This document shows positions 55,404 to 64,000 of a stretch of 64,000 bases of DNA, one piece after another. The stretch is from Candidatus Flexifilum breve. GTDB lineage: Bacteria > Chloroflexota > Anaerolineae > Aggregatilineales > Phototrophicaceae. The first letter of the stretch is position 1. Every line of letters begins with the position of its first letter. The notes under the pieces are model-generated. The model did not search any database and had not been told where the DNA came from. It saw nothing but the letters and a program-made list of their open reading frames with translations. The DNA is taken from contig JADKGC010000001.1 in NCBI GenBank assembly GCA_016717205.1, forward strand, positions 1-64,000, written 5' to 3'. The position numbers and the translations under genes were made by a program.

Positions 55404-56624
55404 TTAGTCTAGTGCCGACTGCATGGAGGGGATCATGCGCGGTTTGCGGAAAATTGCTAGTACGCCGAGGCCCGTCAGCAGCACCGTCACGGCGACGAGC
55501 TGCATGATCGCGCCATAGCCGATGGTGACTTGCAGCGTACCGCTCAGCGCCGTCGATGTGAACCAACCGATATTCCACAGCAAAATACTCACGCCGATGG
55601 CGTTATTGTGCAGTTCAGTCGGCAGGCTGTCCAAGAGCAGCGGCTGATACAGCGGCTGGTTGACGTTGCGAAAGCCGATCCCGACGAAAAATGCGACCAC
55701 CGCCAAGGGCAGCGCCGCCGCCAGACCGAGCACGAAGAAGCCGACCGAGGCCACCGCCATCGTGATCGCCAGCGCGCGCGCCCGCCCGAACTGCCGTTCC
55801 CAGAACGGGTTGAACGCCGGAATCAGCGCCATGCCCATCCAGCCGATGCTGATCACCGTCCCAACCATGTCATCCGACAGGTTAAACTGCGTGCGAAAGA
55901 ACAGGTTGTAGAACGGGAAGGTCAACCCTCCGGAAAAGCCGAACAGCAGCATGGGCAGCGACAGAAACGCGAGGTAGCCCCACGTCCGCCGCTGTTCAGG
56001 GCCGGAGAGCGGCGCGGTGCGGCGGGTGGGCACGGCATCCGTGCGGATGAGGCTGAAGGGGATGATGCACAGCGCCGTGATCACGGTGGCGATCAGCAGT
56101 GTGACGCCATACGCGTGCGTCGACTGCGGCTGGAGCGGATCAATCCACGCGGGGATGTGCCCGCCGATCAGGTTGCCGAGCGAGGCCGCCGTCAGCGTCA
56201 TCACGTTGTTATAGGCGAAAAAGCGTGTGCGTTCGTCCTTCGGGACGAGAGTCATCATGAGCGGCGCCGACGCGATCTGCTGCGCGCCGTACACAAAGCC
56301 GAGCAGGAAACGGCTAAACGCCACCATCGCCAACTGCGGCACGAGAATCGGCAGCAGCATGGCGATCAGAATGCCGTAGTTCGCCAGCGCAATCGTGCGG
56401 CGGCTGCCAATGCGATTGGCAATCAGGCTGATGGGGACGCTGGTCACAAAGCCCGCCAGCCGGGACAACGACTGTAACGCGCTGATGGTCTGTGTGTCGT
56501 AGCCCAGGCTGACGAAATAGAAGTTGAGGATCACATCGGCAATCCCAAACAGGCCGATGTGAAAAATGGAACCGTACAGCAAAAACCAGAGCGTGCCGCG
56601 CCGCTCTGCCAGCAATTTGAGCAT
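55404..56624 (-). CDS. MFS transporter
   Basis: A 406-residue carrier with 12 predicted helices. The loop 2-3 motif is ANRIGSRRTIALANYG and the second half repeats the pattern (FWERQFGRARALAITMAV). The substrate is unknown. Position inside the hydrolase operon (18 bases after the amidohydrolase, 13 before the lyase) suggests uptake or export of the compound being degraded, or of a product. Confidence 0.88.
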   Translation of the reverse strand: MLKLLAERRGTLWFLLYGSIFHIGLFGIADVILNFYFVSLGYDTQTISALQSLSRLAGFVTSVPISLIANRIGSRRTIALANYGILIAMLLPILVPQLAMVAFSRFLLGFVYGAQQIASAPLMMTLVPKDERTRFFAYNNVMTLTAASLGNLIGGHIPAWIDPLQPQSTHAYGVTLLIATVITALCIIPFSLIRTDAVPTRRTAPLSGPEQRRTWGYLAFLSLPMLLFGFSGGLTFPFYNLFFRTQFNLSDDMVGTVISIGWMGMALIPAFNPFWERQFGRARALAITMAVASVGFFVLGLAAALPLAVVAFFVGIGFRNVNQPLYQPLLLDSLPTELHNNAIGVSILLWNIGWFTSTALSGTLQVTIGYGAIMQLVAVTVLLTGLGVLAIFRKPRMIPSMQSALD

Positions 56625-56642
56625 GAATCGCCTATGTGTGCG

Positions 56643-57887
56643 TTAGTTGCCGACGCCGATCATCTGCTTGCCGGCAATGTAGGTCGCTTGCACGCGTTCC
56701 AGCGCATCGAGATCCGCCAGCGGATTGCCGTCGATCACGATCAGGTCGGCGTCTTTGCCCGCTTCCAGCGTGCCGATCTTGCTGTCCAGCTGGCTGATGC
56801 GGGCGGCGACGATGGTTGCGCTGCGCAGTGCCGCGTAATTATCCGTCACCACGCCAATTTTCACCATGAATTTGAGTTCCGGCGCGACGATTTCGTGACC
56901 GACCGCCGGGCTGCCCGCGTCTGTGCCAAACGCAATCGGCACGCCCGCCTTCGCCGCATTGACCAAACCCGTGTAGCGGGACGGATTGGCAACCGCCTTC
57001 TTGCGCTCTTCGATCTTCCATTCCGGAATGTTGAACTTGCGCGCGACTTCTTCATTGGCCTGCATGACCAGCGGCGCGAAGGTCGTCACAATCGGAATTT
57101 TCTTGTCGACTAGGATTTGAATCGTGTCGTCGGTCATCGAACCGCCGTGCTCCACGCAGTCCACGCCGAACTGCGCGACGCGGTTGATGCAGTCGTTATA
57201 GGTGGCGTGCGCCGTGATCGGGAGGCCGTTGCGGTGCGACTCGTCGATGACCGCTTCCAATTCGGCGTCCGTGAATTCCAGCGTATCGTGGCACGCCATG
57301 ATCTTGATGAGATCCGCGCCGCCGCGCACCTGTTCGCGCACCGCACGGCGCATTTCGTCCGCGCCGCTGGCTTCGCGGCAGCACCAATAGGTGTGCCCAC
57401 CCGTCTGGATGATCGCTTCGCCGCAGATCAGCAAACGCGGGCCGGGGAAGATCCCCTGTTCAATCGCCTGCTTGGCGAAGAAGTTGGCCTTATTCATGCC
57501 GAGATCACGCACGAGCGTGACGCCCGCTCGCAGATTCTTGAGCATGTTCGACGCCGACTTGTACGCGCTGATTTCGACTGCATCGTCCATCGACTGGCGA
57601 GCGAGGTCGTGCACGCCATCCCACGCGAGGTGTGCGTGCGAGTTGATCATCCCCGGCATGATCGTCATTCCCGTGCAGTCGATTTGTTCGGCGTCGGTGC
57701 TGCCGAGGTCGCTCATCGCCCCGACCGCTGTGATCTTGCCGTTCTCAATTTCGACAAACCCGGATTCGATGACCTGATCACCCACCATCGTCAGCACGCG
57801 CGCATTGACGAACACGCGGCGCACCACGGGCAAATCGAACATGGGACGAATGATTTTCTGATACCGCCAGGCTGCTGGTTCGGGCAT
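56643..57887 (-). CDS. Metal-dependent amidohydrolase (imidazolonepropionase/prolidase-like)
   Basis: A 414-residue member of the amidohydrolase superfamily. Metal ligands are visible: HAH in GMINSHAHLAWDG, the Lys of GADLIKIMA, H in ITAHATYND, H in VEHGGSMTDD and D in FGTDAGSP. The composite beta-sandwich is at the termini (FVNARVLTMVGDQVIESGFV, GKDADLIVIDGNPLADL). Members hydrolyse cyclic amides or Xaa-Pro type dipeptides. AAAGGAACG precedes the ATG. Linked by 14 bases to the M24 peptidase upstream. Confidence 0.9.
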   Translation of the reverse strand: MPEPAAWRYQKIIRPMFDLPVVRRVFVNARVLTMVGDQVIESGFVEIENGKITAVGAMSDLGSTDAEQIDCTGMTIMPGMINSHAHLAWDGVHDLARQSMDDAVEISAYKSASNMLKNLRAGVTLVRDLGMNKANFFAKQAIEQGIFPGPRLLICGEAIIQTGGHTYWCCREASGADEMRRAVREQVRGGADLIKIMACHDTLEFTDAELEAVIDESHRNGLPITAHATYNDCINRVAQFGVDCVEHGGSMTDDTIQILVDKKIPIVTTFAPLVMQANEEVARKFNIPEWKIEERKKAVANPSRYTGLVNAAKAGVPIAFGTDAGSPAVGHEIVAPELKFMVKIGVVTDNYAALRSATIVAARISQLDSKIGTLEAGKDADLIVIDGNPLADLDALERVQATYIAGKQMIGVGN

Positions 57888-57901
57888 GAGTACGTTCCTT
57901 T

Positions 57902-59044
57902 CTAAAGCGTCAGTATCCGGGTTTCCGGCGGGTTTTCGGCTAAAAAGCGGCTCGGCACACTGGCCGCGCCGTCGGTGACAATCATCGTGTTGATCGTGCG
58001 GTAACCGTCAATGCCGGGGCGGTAAATCCCCGGCTCGTTGGAAAAGACCATCTTCGGCACGAGCGGCGTCTCGTCGCCAGGGGCGAGCCACGGGGCTTCG
58101 TGCCCTTGCAAGCCCATGCCGTGACCGATGCGGTGGCGAATCGCGTCGCCGAGCCCGTACTCCTTGAGCACGTTGAGCGCCGCCGTATTGACCTGCGCAC
58201 ATGTGTTCCCTACGCGCAAGGCATTCACCCCCGCGGCATCGCATTCCTTGGCAGCCTGCAAACATACCATCTGATCATCCACCGGTTCGCCGACGATGAA
58301 GGTTGCGCCGCTCTCTGCATGGTAGCCGCCGACCATCGCGCCAATCCCCGCGATCAGCGTTTCACCGCGCTGGGGTGGTCGGTGCATGGGCGAGCCATGC
58401 GGGAGCGCCGCGCGTTCGCCGCTGTGCACCGTGCCGACGACTGAGCCGCCGTACAGGTTGAAGATTTCGCCGACTTCGGCTTGCATCTTGGCGCGGGTGT
58501 TCTTCAGGCACATAGCGAGGATGTCGAGTTCGGTACCGCCGCCGCGGATGATGTCGGATGAATAGTCGCGCACCTGCTCAAGGCAGTAATCGGCATAGCG
58601 CGCCGCCAGTTCGACCAGTTCGATCTCGGCGGGGTCTTTCACCCAGCGCAGTTTGTCGACTAGTCGCGAACGAGTCACGCCCGCAGGCAGCGCGCGATCC
58701 AGGTCCTGCGGAAAGCGATCCAACCCCAAACGCTGGCAGCCTGCCTCGCGGATCATCCATTCGACAGCATGTTCTTCGCCGGGGTACTCGAAATACGTGC
58801 GGATGTCGCCGATCCACGTGGACGCGGCGTTTTCCTGTTCGAGCAGCGGCACGAGCAGCACCGGATCGGCACTTTTGCGAATCAGCAGCCCCATCGGGCG
58901 CTCACTCGGCGTGTGGAAGAAGCCGGACGCGTAGATCACGTTATATACGTCGAGCAGCAGCACGCCGTCGAGACCTTCAGCCTCCAGCGACGCCTGAATC
59001 TGCGCGACTTTGCCGCGGTAAAAGCTCTCGCTCAAGCCTTTCAT
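57902..59044 (-). CDS. M24-family (Xaa-Pro peptidase/creatinase-like) protein
   Basis: A pita-bread fold protein of 380 residues. It keeps HxxHG-type residues (HRIGHGMGLQGHEAPWL) and a glutamate ligand in FSNEPGIYRPG. The two Asp metal ligands are not standard: the first position reads AGIGAMVGG (Gly for Asp) and the second HAESGATF (Glu for Asp). It may therefore be metal-independent like creatinase, or bind metal differently. The substrate is a dipeptide or C-N compound. The start at 59044 overlaps the M14 stop by four bases. The N-terminal domain is complete. Confidence 0.88.
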   Translation of the reverse strand: MKGLSESFYRGKVAQIQASLEAEGLDGVLLLDVYNVIYASGFFHTPSERPMGLLIRKSADPVLLVPLLEQENAASTWIGDIRTYFEYPGEEHAVEWMIREAGCQRLGLDRFPQDLDRALPAGVTRSRLVDKLRWVKDPAEIELVELAARYADYCLEQVRDYSSDIIRGGGTELDILAMCLKNTRAKMQAEVGEIFNLYGGSVVGTVHSGERAALPHGSPMHRPPQRGETLIAGIGAMVGGYHAESGATFIVGEPVDDQMVCLQAAKECDAAGVNALRVGNTCAQVNTAALNVLKEYGLGDAIRHRIGHGMGLQGHEAPWLAPGDETPLVPKMVFSNEPGIYRPGIDGYRTINTMIVTDGAASVPSRFLAENPPETRILTL

Positions 59045-60744
59045 TGCAGCGTCACCTCGTGGGTATGTGTTCCCGCCCGCTGCGCCGCCGCGCTGATCGT
59101 GACCGTCGTGCCCACTGGAGCGCGCACCAGCCATTCGGCTTTCTTGGCGGTCTGCGACCACTGGCGCATCCACGGCGACCACGGCGCTTTGCGTTCATCA
59201 CGCCCGGCCAGATGACCGAGATCCTGCCTTGGTTCGCCCATGAGCACTTCGGCGTCGCCGCTCAACGCCACGCTGACGCTTCCCGCGAAATGGTTCTTGA
59301 GCGCGATCTGCGTCAAGTGCGTGGGCAGGTAGCCTTCGTTCTTGACGATGGCGGTGACCTTGTACAAGTCGGAACCCAACGCCTGCGCTTCTAGCTTAGA
59401 GATGCGGATCAGCGGCGCGCACGCCGCATGCCGCAGCGTGAATAGACAGTTGTTGTGAATCGTCTGGTGCAAAAATCCGCGCGCCTTCTCCGTCACCGCA
59501 AATGAGCGCGGCGGCGGATTGCGGAAGGTGTACATATGCGTCCACCCGCCGATCTCGATGCGCCCCAACTGCGGGTGATCAAACGGCTGCCACTCGACAA
59601 AACCTTTGCCGCCGAGATGTTCATCATTGTACTTCAGCAGCTTGAGTTCATCCTCGGTCGAACGCGCGCGTACCTGATACTTGGCGGGATCAGCGATACC
59701 CGCGGCGAGTTCGGGATTCCACAGCTCGGTCGAAAACGTGATGATGCCCATCTCGTCATACGTCCACTGCATGATCGACCCGGTGCGCGGTTCGCTCGGG
59801 TCGGGCGTGAACTCTTCGTAGACCGAAATCGTCGGGTAGCCCGTGATCGAAGTCGCCATCGCGCCAATCGTCTTGTACACAGCGAGATCGAAGCGCGGGA
59901 TGGTGTTGTCCGGCGCGACCAGCGATGGGCGCAGATGTAGGCCGCCGTGCGTATGGTAGCACTGCATCCCGGTAATGTTCGGGTGGTCGAGGATGAACTT
60001 GGCCGTCGCCAGCGCTTCCGGTTCGTCGAGGGCGTACTCGCCCGCGCCGTATTGCAGCTTGCCGGAGATCCAGCCCGCCGGGAAATTGCGGTTCATGTTC
60101 CCATCGCGCGGCTTCTCGATCTCGATGCTGACGCCGTCCCAATCGCCTTTGATCAAGCCCTCGCGTAACAGGCGGTAATACTTCCCGCCGGCCTCGCCCG
60201 GTTCGCGCAGAATCATCAGGCGCGGGTCGTCCGGCGAAATCTTCCATTCGCCCGCCGGGTCGGGGACGCGCATCTGCACAATCAGCCCGTCGCCGTTGAT
60301 GTCCTGCTGGCACAGGCCGCGCGTCTGTTCGTCGCCGGGCAGGTAGCGCCCATTGCCGCACCAGTGATGCCCGGTCGTCAGGCTGATCTCTGCGCCATCG
60401 GGGTTGATGCGCGGCAGGATGTAGAACGACAGGTTGTCGAGCAGCCACGTCACCTGCGTATCGCTGCCGTAATTACTCAGCAGATACCAGATCGTGTACA
60501 GCGCCGTGTGGCTGGTCGCGACTTCTTCGGCGTGGATGTGCGCGTCGATGTAGAAGCCGGGCTTGCTGGCATGATCGCCCGTTGCGCTGTTCGTGAGCGT
60601 CATCGCCCACACGTCGCGCCCCTGCCAGCTTTGACCTAGCGATTCGAGGCTGCTCAACTCGGGATACGCCGCTGCCAGCCCCTGCAAATGCCGCGTCAGG
60701 TCGTCGTAAAGGAAGTATTCCCCAAAATCCATTGCATAGCGCAT
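59041..60744 (-). CDS. M14-family zinc carboxypeptidase
   Basis: A 567-residue zinc peptidase. Zinc ligands are in DAHIHAEEVATSH (HxxE) and CYHTHGG, and the catalytic Glu is in ITFSTELWNPE. GYPTISVYEEF gives the substrate pocket. A C-terminal beta domain of about 150 residues follows. There is no signal peptide. It removes C-terminal residues from peptides taken up by the cell. Three bases after the dihydropyrimidinase-like gene, and coupled to the M24 gene. Confidence 0.9.
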   Translation of the reverse strand: MRYAMDFGEYFLYDDLTRHLQGLAAAYPELSSLESLGQSWQGRDVWAMTLTNSATGDHASKPGFYIDAHIHAEEVATSHTALYTIWYLLSNYGSDTQVTWLLDNLSFYILPRINPDGAEISLTTGHHWCGNGRYLPGDEQTRGLCQQDINGDGLIVQMRVPDPAGEWKISPDDPRLMILREPGEAGGKYYRLLREGLIKGDWDGVSIEIEKPRDGNMNRNFPAGWISGKLQYGAGEYALDEPEALATAKFILDHPNITGMQCYHTHGGLHLRPSLVAPDNTIPRFDLAVYKTIGAMATSITGYPTISVYEEFTPDPSEPRTGSIMQWTYDEMGIITFSTELWNPELAAGIADPAKYQVRARSTEDELKLLKYNDEHLGGKGFVEWQPFDHPQLGRIEIGGWTHMYTFRNPPPRSFAVTEKARGFLHQTIHNNCLFTLRHAACAPLIRISKLEAQALGSDLYKVTAIVKNEGYLPTHLTQIALKNHFAGSVSVALSGDAEVLMGEPRQDLGHLAGRDERKAPWSPWMRQWSQTAKKAEWLVRAPVGTTVTISAAAQRAGTHTHEVTLQ

Positions 60745-60747
60745 CGG

Positions 60748-62157
60748 CTAGAATCCTTTGTCTACGTTAGCGGCCACCGGACGCACAAACTTACCCCACC
60801 CCGGTTCGCCGATCACCTGCCCATCGACGAACACGGTTTTGCCGCCGACGATCGTCCGCCGCACTTTGCCCTGAAACGTGCGCCCCTCATACAGCTTGTC
60901 GCACGCCTTCGCCTGACTGAACAGCATGTCTGGCGAAATGGTCGTTGTCTGCTGTGGGTCGTAGAGCACGATGTCCGCGTCTGCGCCCACGGCAATCGTC
61001 CCCTTGTGCGGGTAGATGCCGAACCGTTTCGCGCCGTTCGTGCTGATCAGTCGCACCGCCTTTTCGAGGGGCAGGCGTCCAGTCAGCGCGGCGTCCATCA
61101 TGCCGAGCACCAGTTCTTCGACGCCCGGTGCGCCCGGCGGCGTGCGCCAGATGTCCGTGCGCGCGCGTTCCTTCTCTTCGACTGTAAATGGCGAATGATC
61201 GGTGGTGACGGCCATGAGCGTATCATCGTGCAACCCGCCCCACAGCGCCTCAACATCCGCCTGCTTACGCAGCGGCGGGTTGATCTTAGCGTACGGACCA
61301 ACTCGGCCGAGGTCCTCTTCGGTGAAGAACAGGTAATGCGGGCAGGTCTCCGCGCTGGCCGTTGAACCCGTGCGCTTGAAGCGACGGAAGACTTCCAGCG
61401 CTTCTTTGGAGCTCAGGTGGGCGATGTGCAAATTCATGCCGACGCTCTCATTGAGCGTGAGCAGGGTCGCAATCGCCAACGCTTCGACGTGCGGCGGGCG
61501 GGATTCACCGTGCGCGAAAATGTCATTGCGGTTGGCGGCTTTGAGCTGCGCCGTGTGCCATTCCAGCAGCACGTTGTCTTCGGGGTGCACGGTGCAGACC
61601 AGCCCGGTCTCTGCGACCAACTTCATCGCCTGATACAGCCCATCGACGCTCGGCAGGCACAAGCCTTCGAATTCGTCATTGCGGCCCGCGGGCGCACCTG
61701 TCATGAAGATCTTCCACGCAATCGCGCCTTCCGCGACCATGTCGGCGATCTCGTCCCGGTCGAGCAGACCCGGCGCGCCGTACAGCGCGAAGTTCACGTA
61801 AGCATTCGCCTCGCCCAGCGCTTTACGCGCGCGGAAAATATCGCCGGTCGCGCAGCAGGGCTTGGAGATCGGCATTTCGAAAATCGTAGTCACGCCGCCT
61901 GCTGCCGCCGCCCGCGTTTCGGTCGCGAAATCGCCGCGTTCCGGGTAGGCCGGGGCGCGGCAGTGAAAGTGAATGTCTATCGCGCCGGGGATAACATACT
62001 GCCCCGCCGCATCAATGATTTCAGCGCTCTCAAACGGCGTGCCGTGTGAGAACAAAGCTGCGATCTGACCGTCGTTGAGAGCAATGTCAACGGCTTCGAT
62101 CCCGCGTTCGGTGACAACCATCCCGTTGGTGATGACGGTTTCAAATCTCATGGGCAT
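60748..62157 (-). CDS. Dihydropyrimidinase/allantoinase-type cyclic amidohydrolase
   Basis: A 469-residue hydrolase that opens cyclic ureides or imides. All binuclear metal residues are present: HFH in IDIHFHCRAP, the carboxylated Lys in AWKIFMTG, H in CTVHPED, H in LHIAHLSS and D in TTDHSPFT. WRTPPGAPGVEELV resembles the substrate loop of allantoinase and hydantoinase. It produces an N-carbamoyl or N-acyl acid that the adjacent M20 enzyme could deacylate (inference). The stop of the M20 gene overlaps its ATG (TAATG). Confidence 0.93.
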   Translation of the reverse strand: MPMRFETVITNGMVVTERGIEAVDIALNDGQIAALFSHGTPFESAEIIDAAGQYVIPGAIDIHFHCRAPAYPERGDFATETRAAAAGGVTTIFEMPISKPCCATGDIFRARKALGEANAYVNFALYGAPGLLDRDEIADMVAEGAIAWKIFMTGAPAGRNDEFEGLCLPSVDGLYQAMKLVAETGLVCTVHPEDNVLLEWHTAQLKAANRNDIFAHGESRPPHVEALAIATLLTLNESVGMNLHIAHLSSKEALEVFRRFKRTGSTASAETCPHYLFFTEEDLGRVGPYAKINPPLRKQADVEALWGGLHDDTLMAVTTDHSPFTVEEKERARTDIWRTPPGAPGVEELVLGMMDAALTGRLPLEKAVRLISTNGAKRFGIYPHKGTIAVGADADIVLYDPQQTTTISPDMLFSQAKACDKLYEGRTFQGKVRRTIVGGKTVFVDGQVIGEPGWGKFVRPVAANVDKGF

Positions 62158-63308
62158 TATCCATGAAACAGTGTCCGGTCAATAAAAGTCTGCAAAATAC
62201 GCTGCGTCTGTTCGAGTTCAGCAATGTCAACATATTCGTCAAACGCATGCGCCACTTCATAACTGCCAGGGCCAAAGATAATCATTTCGCCACGCGTCGC
62301 TTCGGTGAGATGTTTGGCGTCGCTGCCCGGCAAATAGCCGATGGGCTGCGGGTCGATCCCAAGAATCTCGCCCACCACCGCCAGAAACGTCTGCGCGAGC
62401 GGGCTGTCCACGGTCGAATCGAACCAGTTGGAGGTGAGCCAATCGCCGATGCTGATCTGCGCGGGCGCGACATCGACCGCCGCGATCACGGCCTGCATTT
62501 CGTGCTGCACGGCGGCGGGGTCTTCGCCGGGGATCATGCGCCGATCCAGATAGACCGCGCAGGAATCGGGGACGGCGTTCGCCGTGCTGCCCCCGTGAAT
62601 CACGCCGATGTTGCAGGTCGGCACGCCCACCAGCGGATGCACGCGCTCGGCAAGCTGGTGGTGATAGGCTTCCAGCGCCAGCACCGCCCGCGCCATCGCC
62701 GTGATCGCGTTGACGCCGCGATCCGGGTTGGTCGCATGCACGGACTTGCCCGTCGTGCGCACCGTCGCGCGCATCACGCCTTTGTGCGCGGTCGCCACCC
62801 GGTTATGCGTCTGCTCACCCACGACAATGAAATCACACATGGGCAGATGACCGTTATCAGCCAACCAGCGCGTACCTAAGCGCCCGCCAACTTCTTCCTC
62901 GGCGGCGGCGACCAGCACGAGCGTCCCGCGCAGGCTGTCCCGCGCGGCGGCATTGAGGATCGTCTGCATCATGGCGGCAAGCGGGGCTTTGTCGTCGACG
63001 CTGCCCTTGCCATACACGCGTCCATCTTTGATGACCGCCGCGTAGGGATCGACGCTCCACTGGCCTGCCTCGTCGGCGGCAATCGGCACAGTGTCGATGT
63101 GCGCGTGCACCATAATCACCGGATCGCCCGAGCCGAGCGTCGCGATGACGCTCACGGCTTCCGGTTTGCTGTCGGGCGCGACGGACACGACCTGACAGCC
63201 GACGGCGGCCATCGTCTGAGCGATGAAATCGGCAATCGCGCGGGTGTCTCCCGGCGGATTGGGCGAGGGAATGCGGACGAGCGACTGAAGGAGTTCGATG
63301 AGCGTCAT
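62157..63308 (-). CDS. M20-family deacylase/deaminoacylase (ArgE/DapE-like)
   Basis: A cytoplasmic zinc hydrolase of 383 residues. Metal and catalytic residues are H and D in MVHAHIDTVPI, D in GKGSVDDKAPLAAM, EE in AAAEEEVGGRLG and H near YLPGSDAKHL. The dimerisation lid is inserted in the middle. These enzymes cleave N-acyl or N-carbamoyl amino acids. In hydantoin pathways an M20 enzyme (HyuC type) follows ring opening, which suits its position ahead of the cyclic amidohydrolase. The ATG at 63308 is 8 bases after the aminotransferase stop; longer in-frame sequence reads into that gene. Confidence 0.92.
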   Translation of the reverse strand: MTLIELLQSLVRIPSPNPPGDTRAIADFIAQTMAAVGCQVVSVAPDSKPEAVSVIATLGSGDPVIMVHAHIDTVPIAADEAGQWSVDPYAAVIKDGRVYGKGSVDDKAPLAAMMQTILNAAARDSLRGTLVLVAAAEEEVGGRLGTRWLADNGHLPMCDFIVVGEQTHNRVATAHKGVMRATVRTTGKSVHATNPDRGVNAITAMARAVLALEAYHHQLAERVHPLVGVPTCNIGVIHGGSTANAVPDSCAVYLDRRMIPGEDPAAVQHEMQAVIAAVDVAPAQISIGDWLTSNWFDSTVDSPLAQTFLAVVGEILGIDPQPIGYLPGSDAKHLTEATRGEMIIFGPGSYEVAHAFDEYVDIAELEQTQRILQTFIDRTLFHG

Positions 63309-63316
63309 GGGCGTGT

Positions 63317-64000
63317 TTATCCCTGCGCCCGGTAGCGTTCGATGATCGGACGCATACGTGCCAGCGCCTCCGTCAGCAAATCCGTCGACTGCAAGACGCT
63401 GATGCGCAGGTAGCCACCCCAGTTTTCGCCGAAGGCATTGCCGGGGAAGATCAATACGCGCCCCTCTTTGAGCAGCAGATAGGCCAGTTCGGTGGCGTGA
63501 ATGCCCGTCGACGAGCTGTTCGTCCACAGGAAGAATGCGCCGCGCGGATCGCTGTAGTCGAGGCCGAGTTCGTTCAGACCGCGCATCATCAATGCTCGCC
63601 GTTCCGCGTAGATCCGGTGAAATTCACGGATCGGTTCCTGCGTGCCCGTTTGCGCGGCCAGCGCCGCCCACTGGCTGATCGAAGCTGCTGCGCCCGTGGT
63701 CGCCGCTTTGACGCGCGTCATCGCCTGAATGAAGTTGAGCGGTGCGGCGGCATAGCCCACGCGGAAGCCCGTCATCGCATACGTCTTCGAGAAGCCGTTG
63801 AGCGTGATCGTGCGTTCCGCCATGCCGGGCAGCGACCCGATACTGAAGTGCTGCCACCCGTCAAACAGGAACTTTTCGTAGATCTCATCGGAGATCACGA
63901 TCAGGTTATGGCGGATGGCGATCTCGGCAATGGCGCGCAGGCGGTCTTCGGTAACAATCCCGCTCGTCGGGTTGCTCGGCGTGATGATCAAGATAACTTT
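63317..64000 (-). CDS. Class I/II aminotransferase, partial at the window edge
   Basis: The C-terminal 228 residues are visible; the start is beyond 64000. Fold type I PLP enzyme with TPSNPTSG, VISDEIYEKF, the PLP Lys in GFSKTYAMTGFRVGY, and the substrate Arg in GYLRISV. The best family fit is aspartate/aromatic or alanine-type aminotransferases. As the first visible gene of the operon it could transaminate the amino acid released by the M20 enzyme, feeding keto acid to the lyase (inference). Confidence 0.9.
   Translation of the reverse strand, partial: KVILIITPSNPTSGIVTEDRLRAIAEIAIRHNLIVISDEIYEKFLFDGWQHFSIGSLPGMAERTITLNGFSKTYAMTGFRVGYAAAPLNFIQAMTRVKAATTGAAASISQWAALAAQTGTQEPIREFHRIYAERRALMMRGLNELGLDYSDPRGAFFLWTNSSSTGIHATELAYLLLKEGRVLIFPGNAFGENWGGYLRISVLQSTDLLTEALARMRPIIERYRAQG

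Overview
This window most likely comes from a free-living member of the Chloroflexota (Anaerolineae-like). That placement is an inference from gene content: 7TM-type and receiver-first histidine kinases, many paired ABC importers, LysM/GerMN envelope proteins, moderately high GC and no flagellar genes. No rRNA or tRNA anchors the taxonomy. I see no phage, insertion sequence or CRISPR array. Eight genes or gene remnants are interrupted by single-base frameshifts. They are densest in the first 2.3 kb, where the coding sense resumes after every break, so residual indel errors in a draft assembly are at least as likely as true gene decay.

Layout. (1) 1-17.4 kb is a signalling island of six histidine kinases and many stand-alone receivers: a broken receiver-kinase, a broken Rcp1-like regulator and a broken 7TM/PAS kinase on the minus strand. 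Divergent from these are a GNAT-GAF-histidine kinase fusion, a receiver, a receiver-kinase, a Cache/HAMP kinase and two receivers. A family 2 glycoside hydrolase, an intact 7TM/PAS kinase, a double receiver and a PAS kinase complete it. (2) 17.4-20.5 kb holds a LysM/GerMN protein, a DUF4231/SLATT-like membrane protein and a TalC/FSA-like aldolase. (3) 20.6-23.8 kb is an AglEFG-like sugar importer. (4) 24.0-28.7 kb is a MarR-controlled heterodimeric ABC exporter with a readable promoter and operator. (5) 28.9-31.3 kb has a small TPR-like protein and an ABC-2 exporter whose P-loop carries a Gly-to-Asp change. (6) 31.4-38.2 kb, all minus strand, links a GntR regulator, a GH172 protein, AnmK, a GNAT and a Dpp-type importer; it reads as a cell-wall fragment scavenging locus. 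(7) 38.4-42.0 kb has a serine hydrolase, a zinc dehydrogenase and a DUF1684 protein. (8) 42.4-51.0 kb is a complete chemosensory operon (CheR-TPR, CheW, MCP, CheA-REC, CheB, REC, CheW) with no flagellar genes nearby. (9) 51.1-53.2 kb has a cold-shock protein and an M32 carboxypeptidase. (10) 53.5-64.0 kb is a long minus-strand catabolic operon: aminotransferase, M20 deacylase, dihydropyrimidinase-type hydrolase, M14 and M24 peptidases, amidohydrolase, MFS carrier and a DapA-family lyase, followed by an SDR that sits between two copies of a GC-rich intergenic repeat.

How the parts work together. The signalling island and the chemosensory operon give this stretch a large share of phosphotransfer proteins. 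Several receivers have no output domain, so they probably act as phosphate shuttles or sinks. The transport and catabolic genes suggest a heterotroph living on peptides, cell-wall debris, alpha-glucosides and cyclic amides. The most unusual items are the acetyltransferase-kinase fusion, the Thr/Pro octapeptide array inside CheR, the muropeptide-type locus with its shared palindrome, and the ring-opening/deacylating/transaminating operon.
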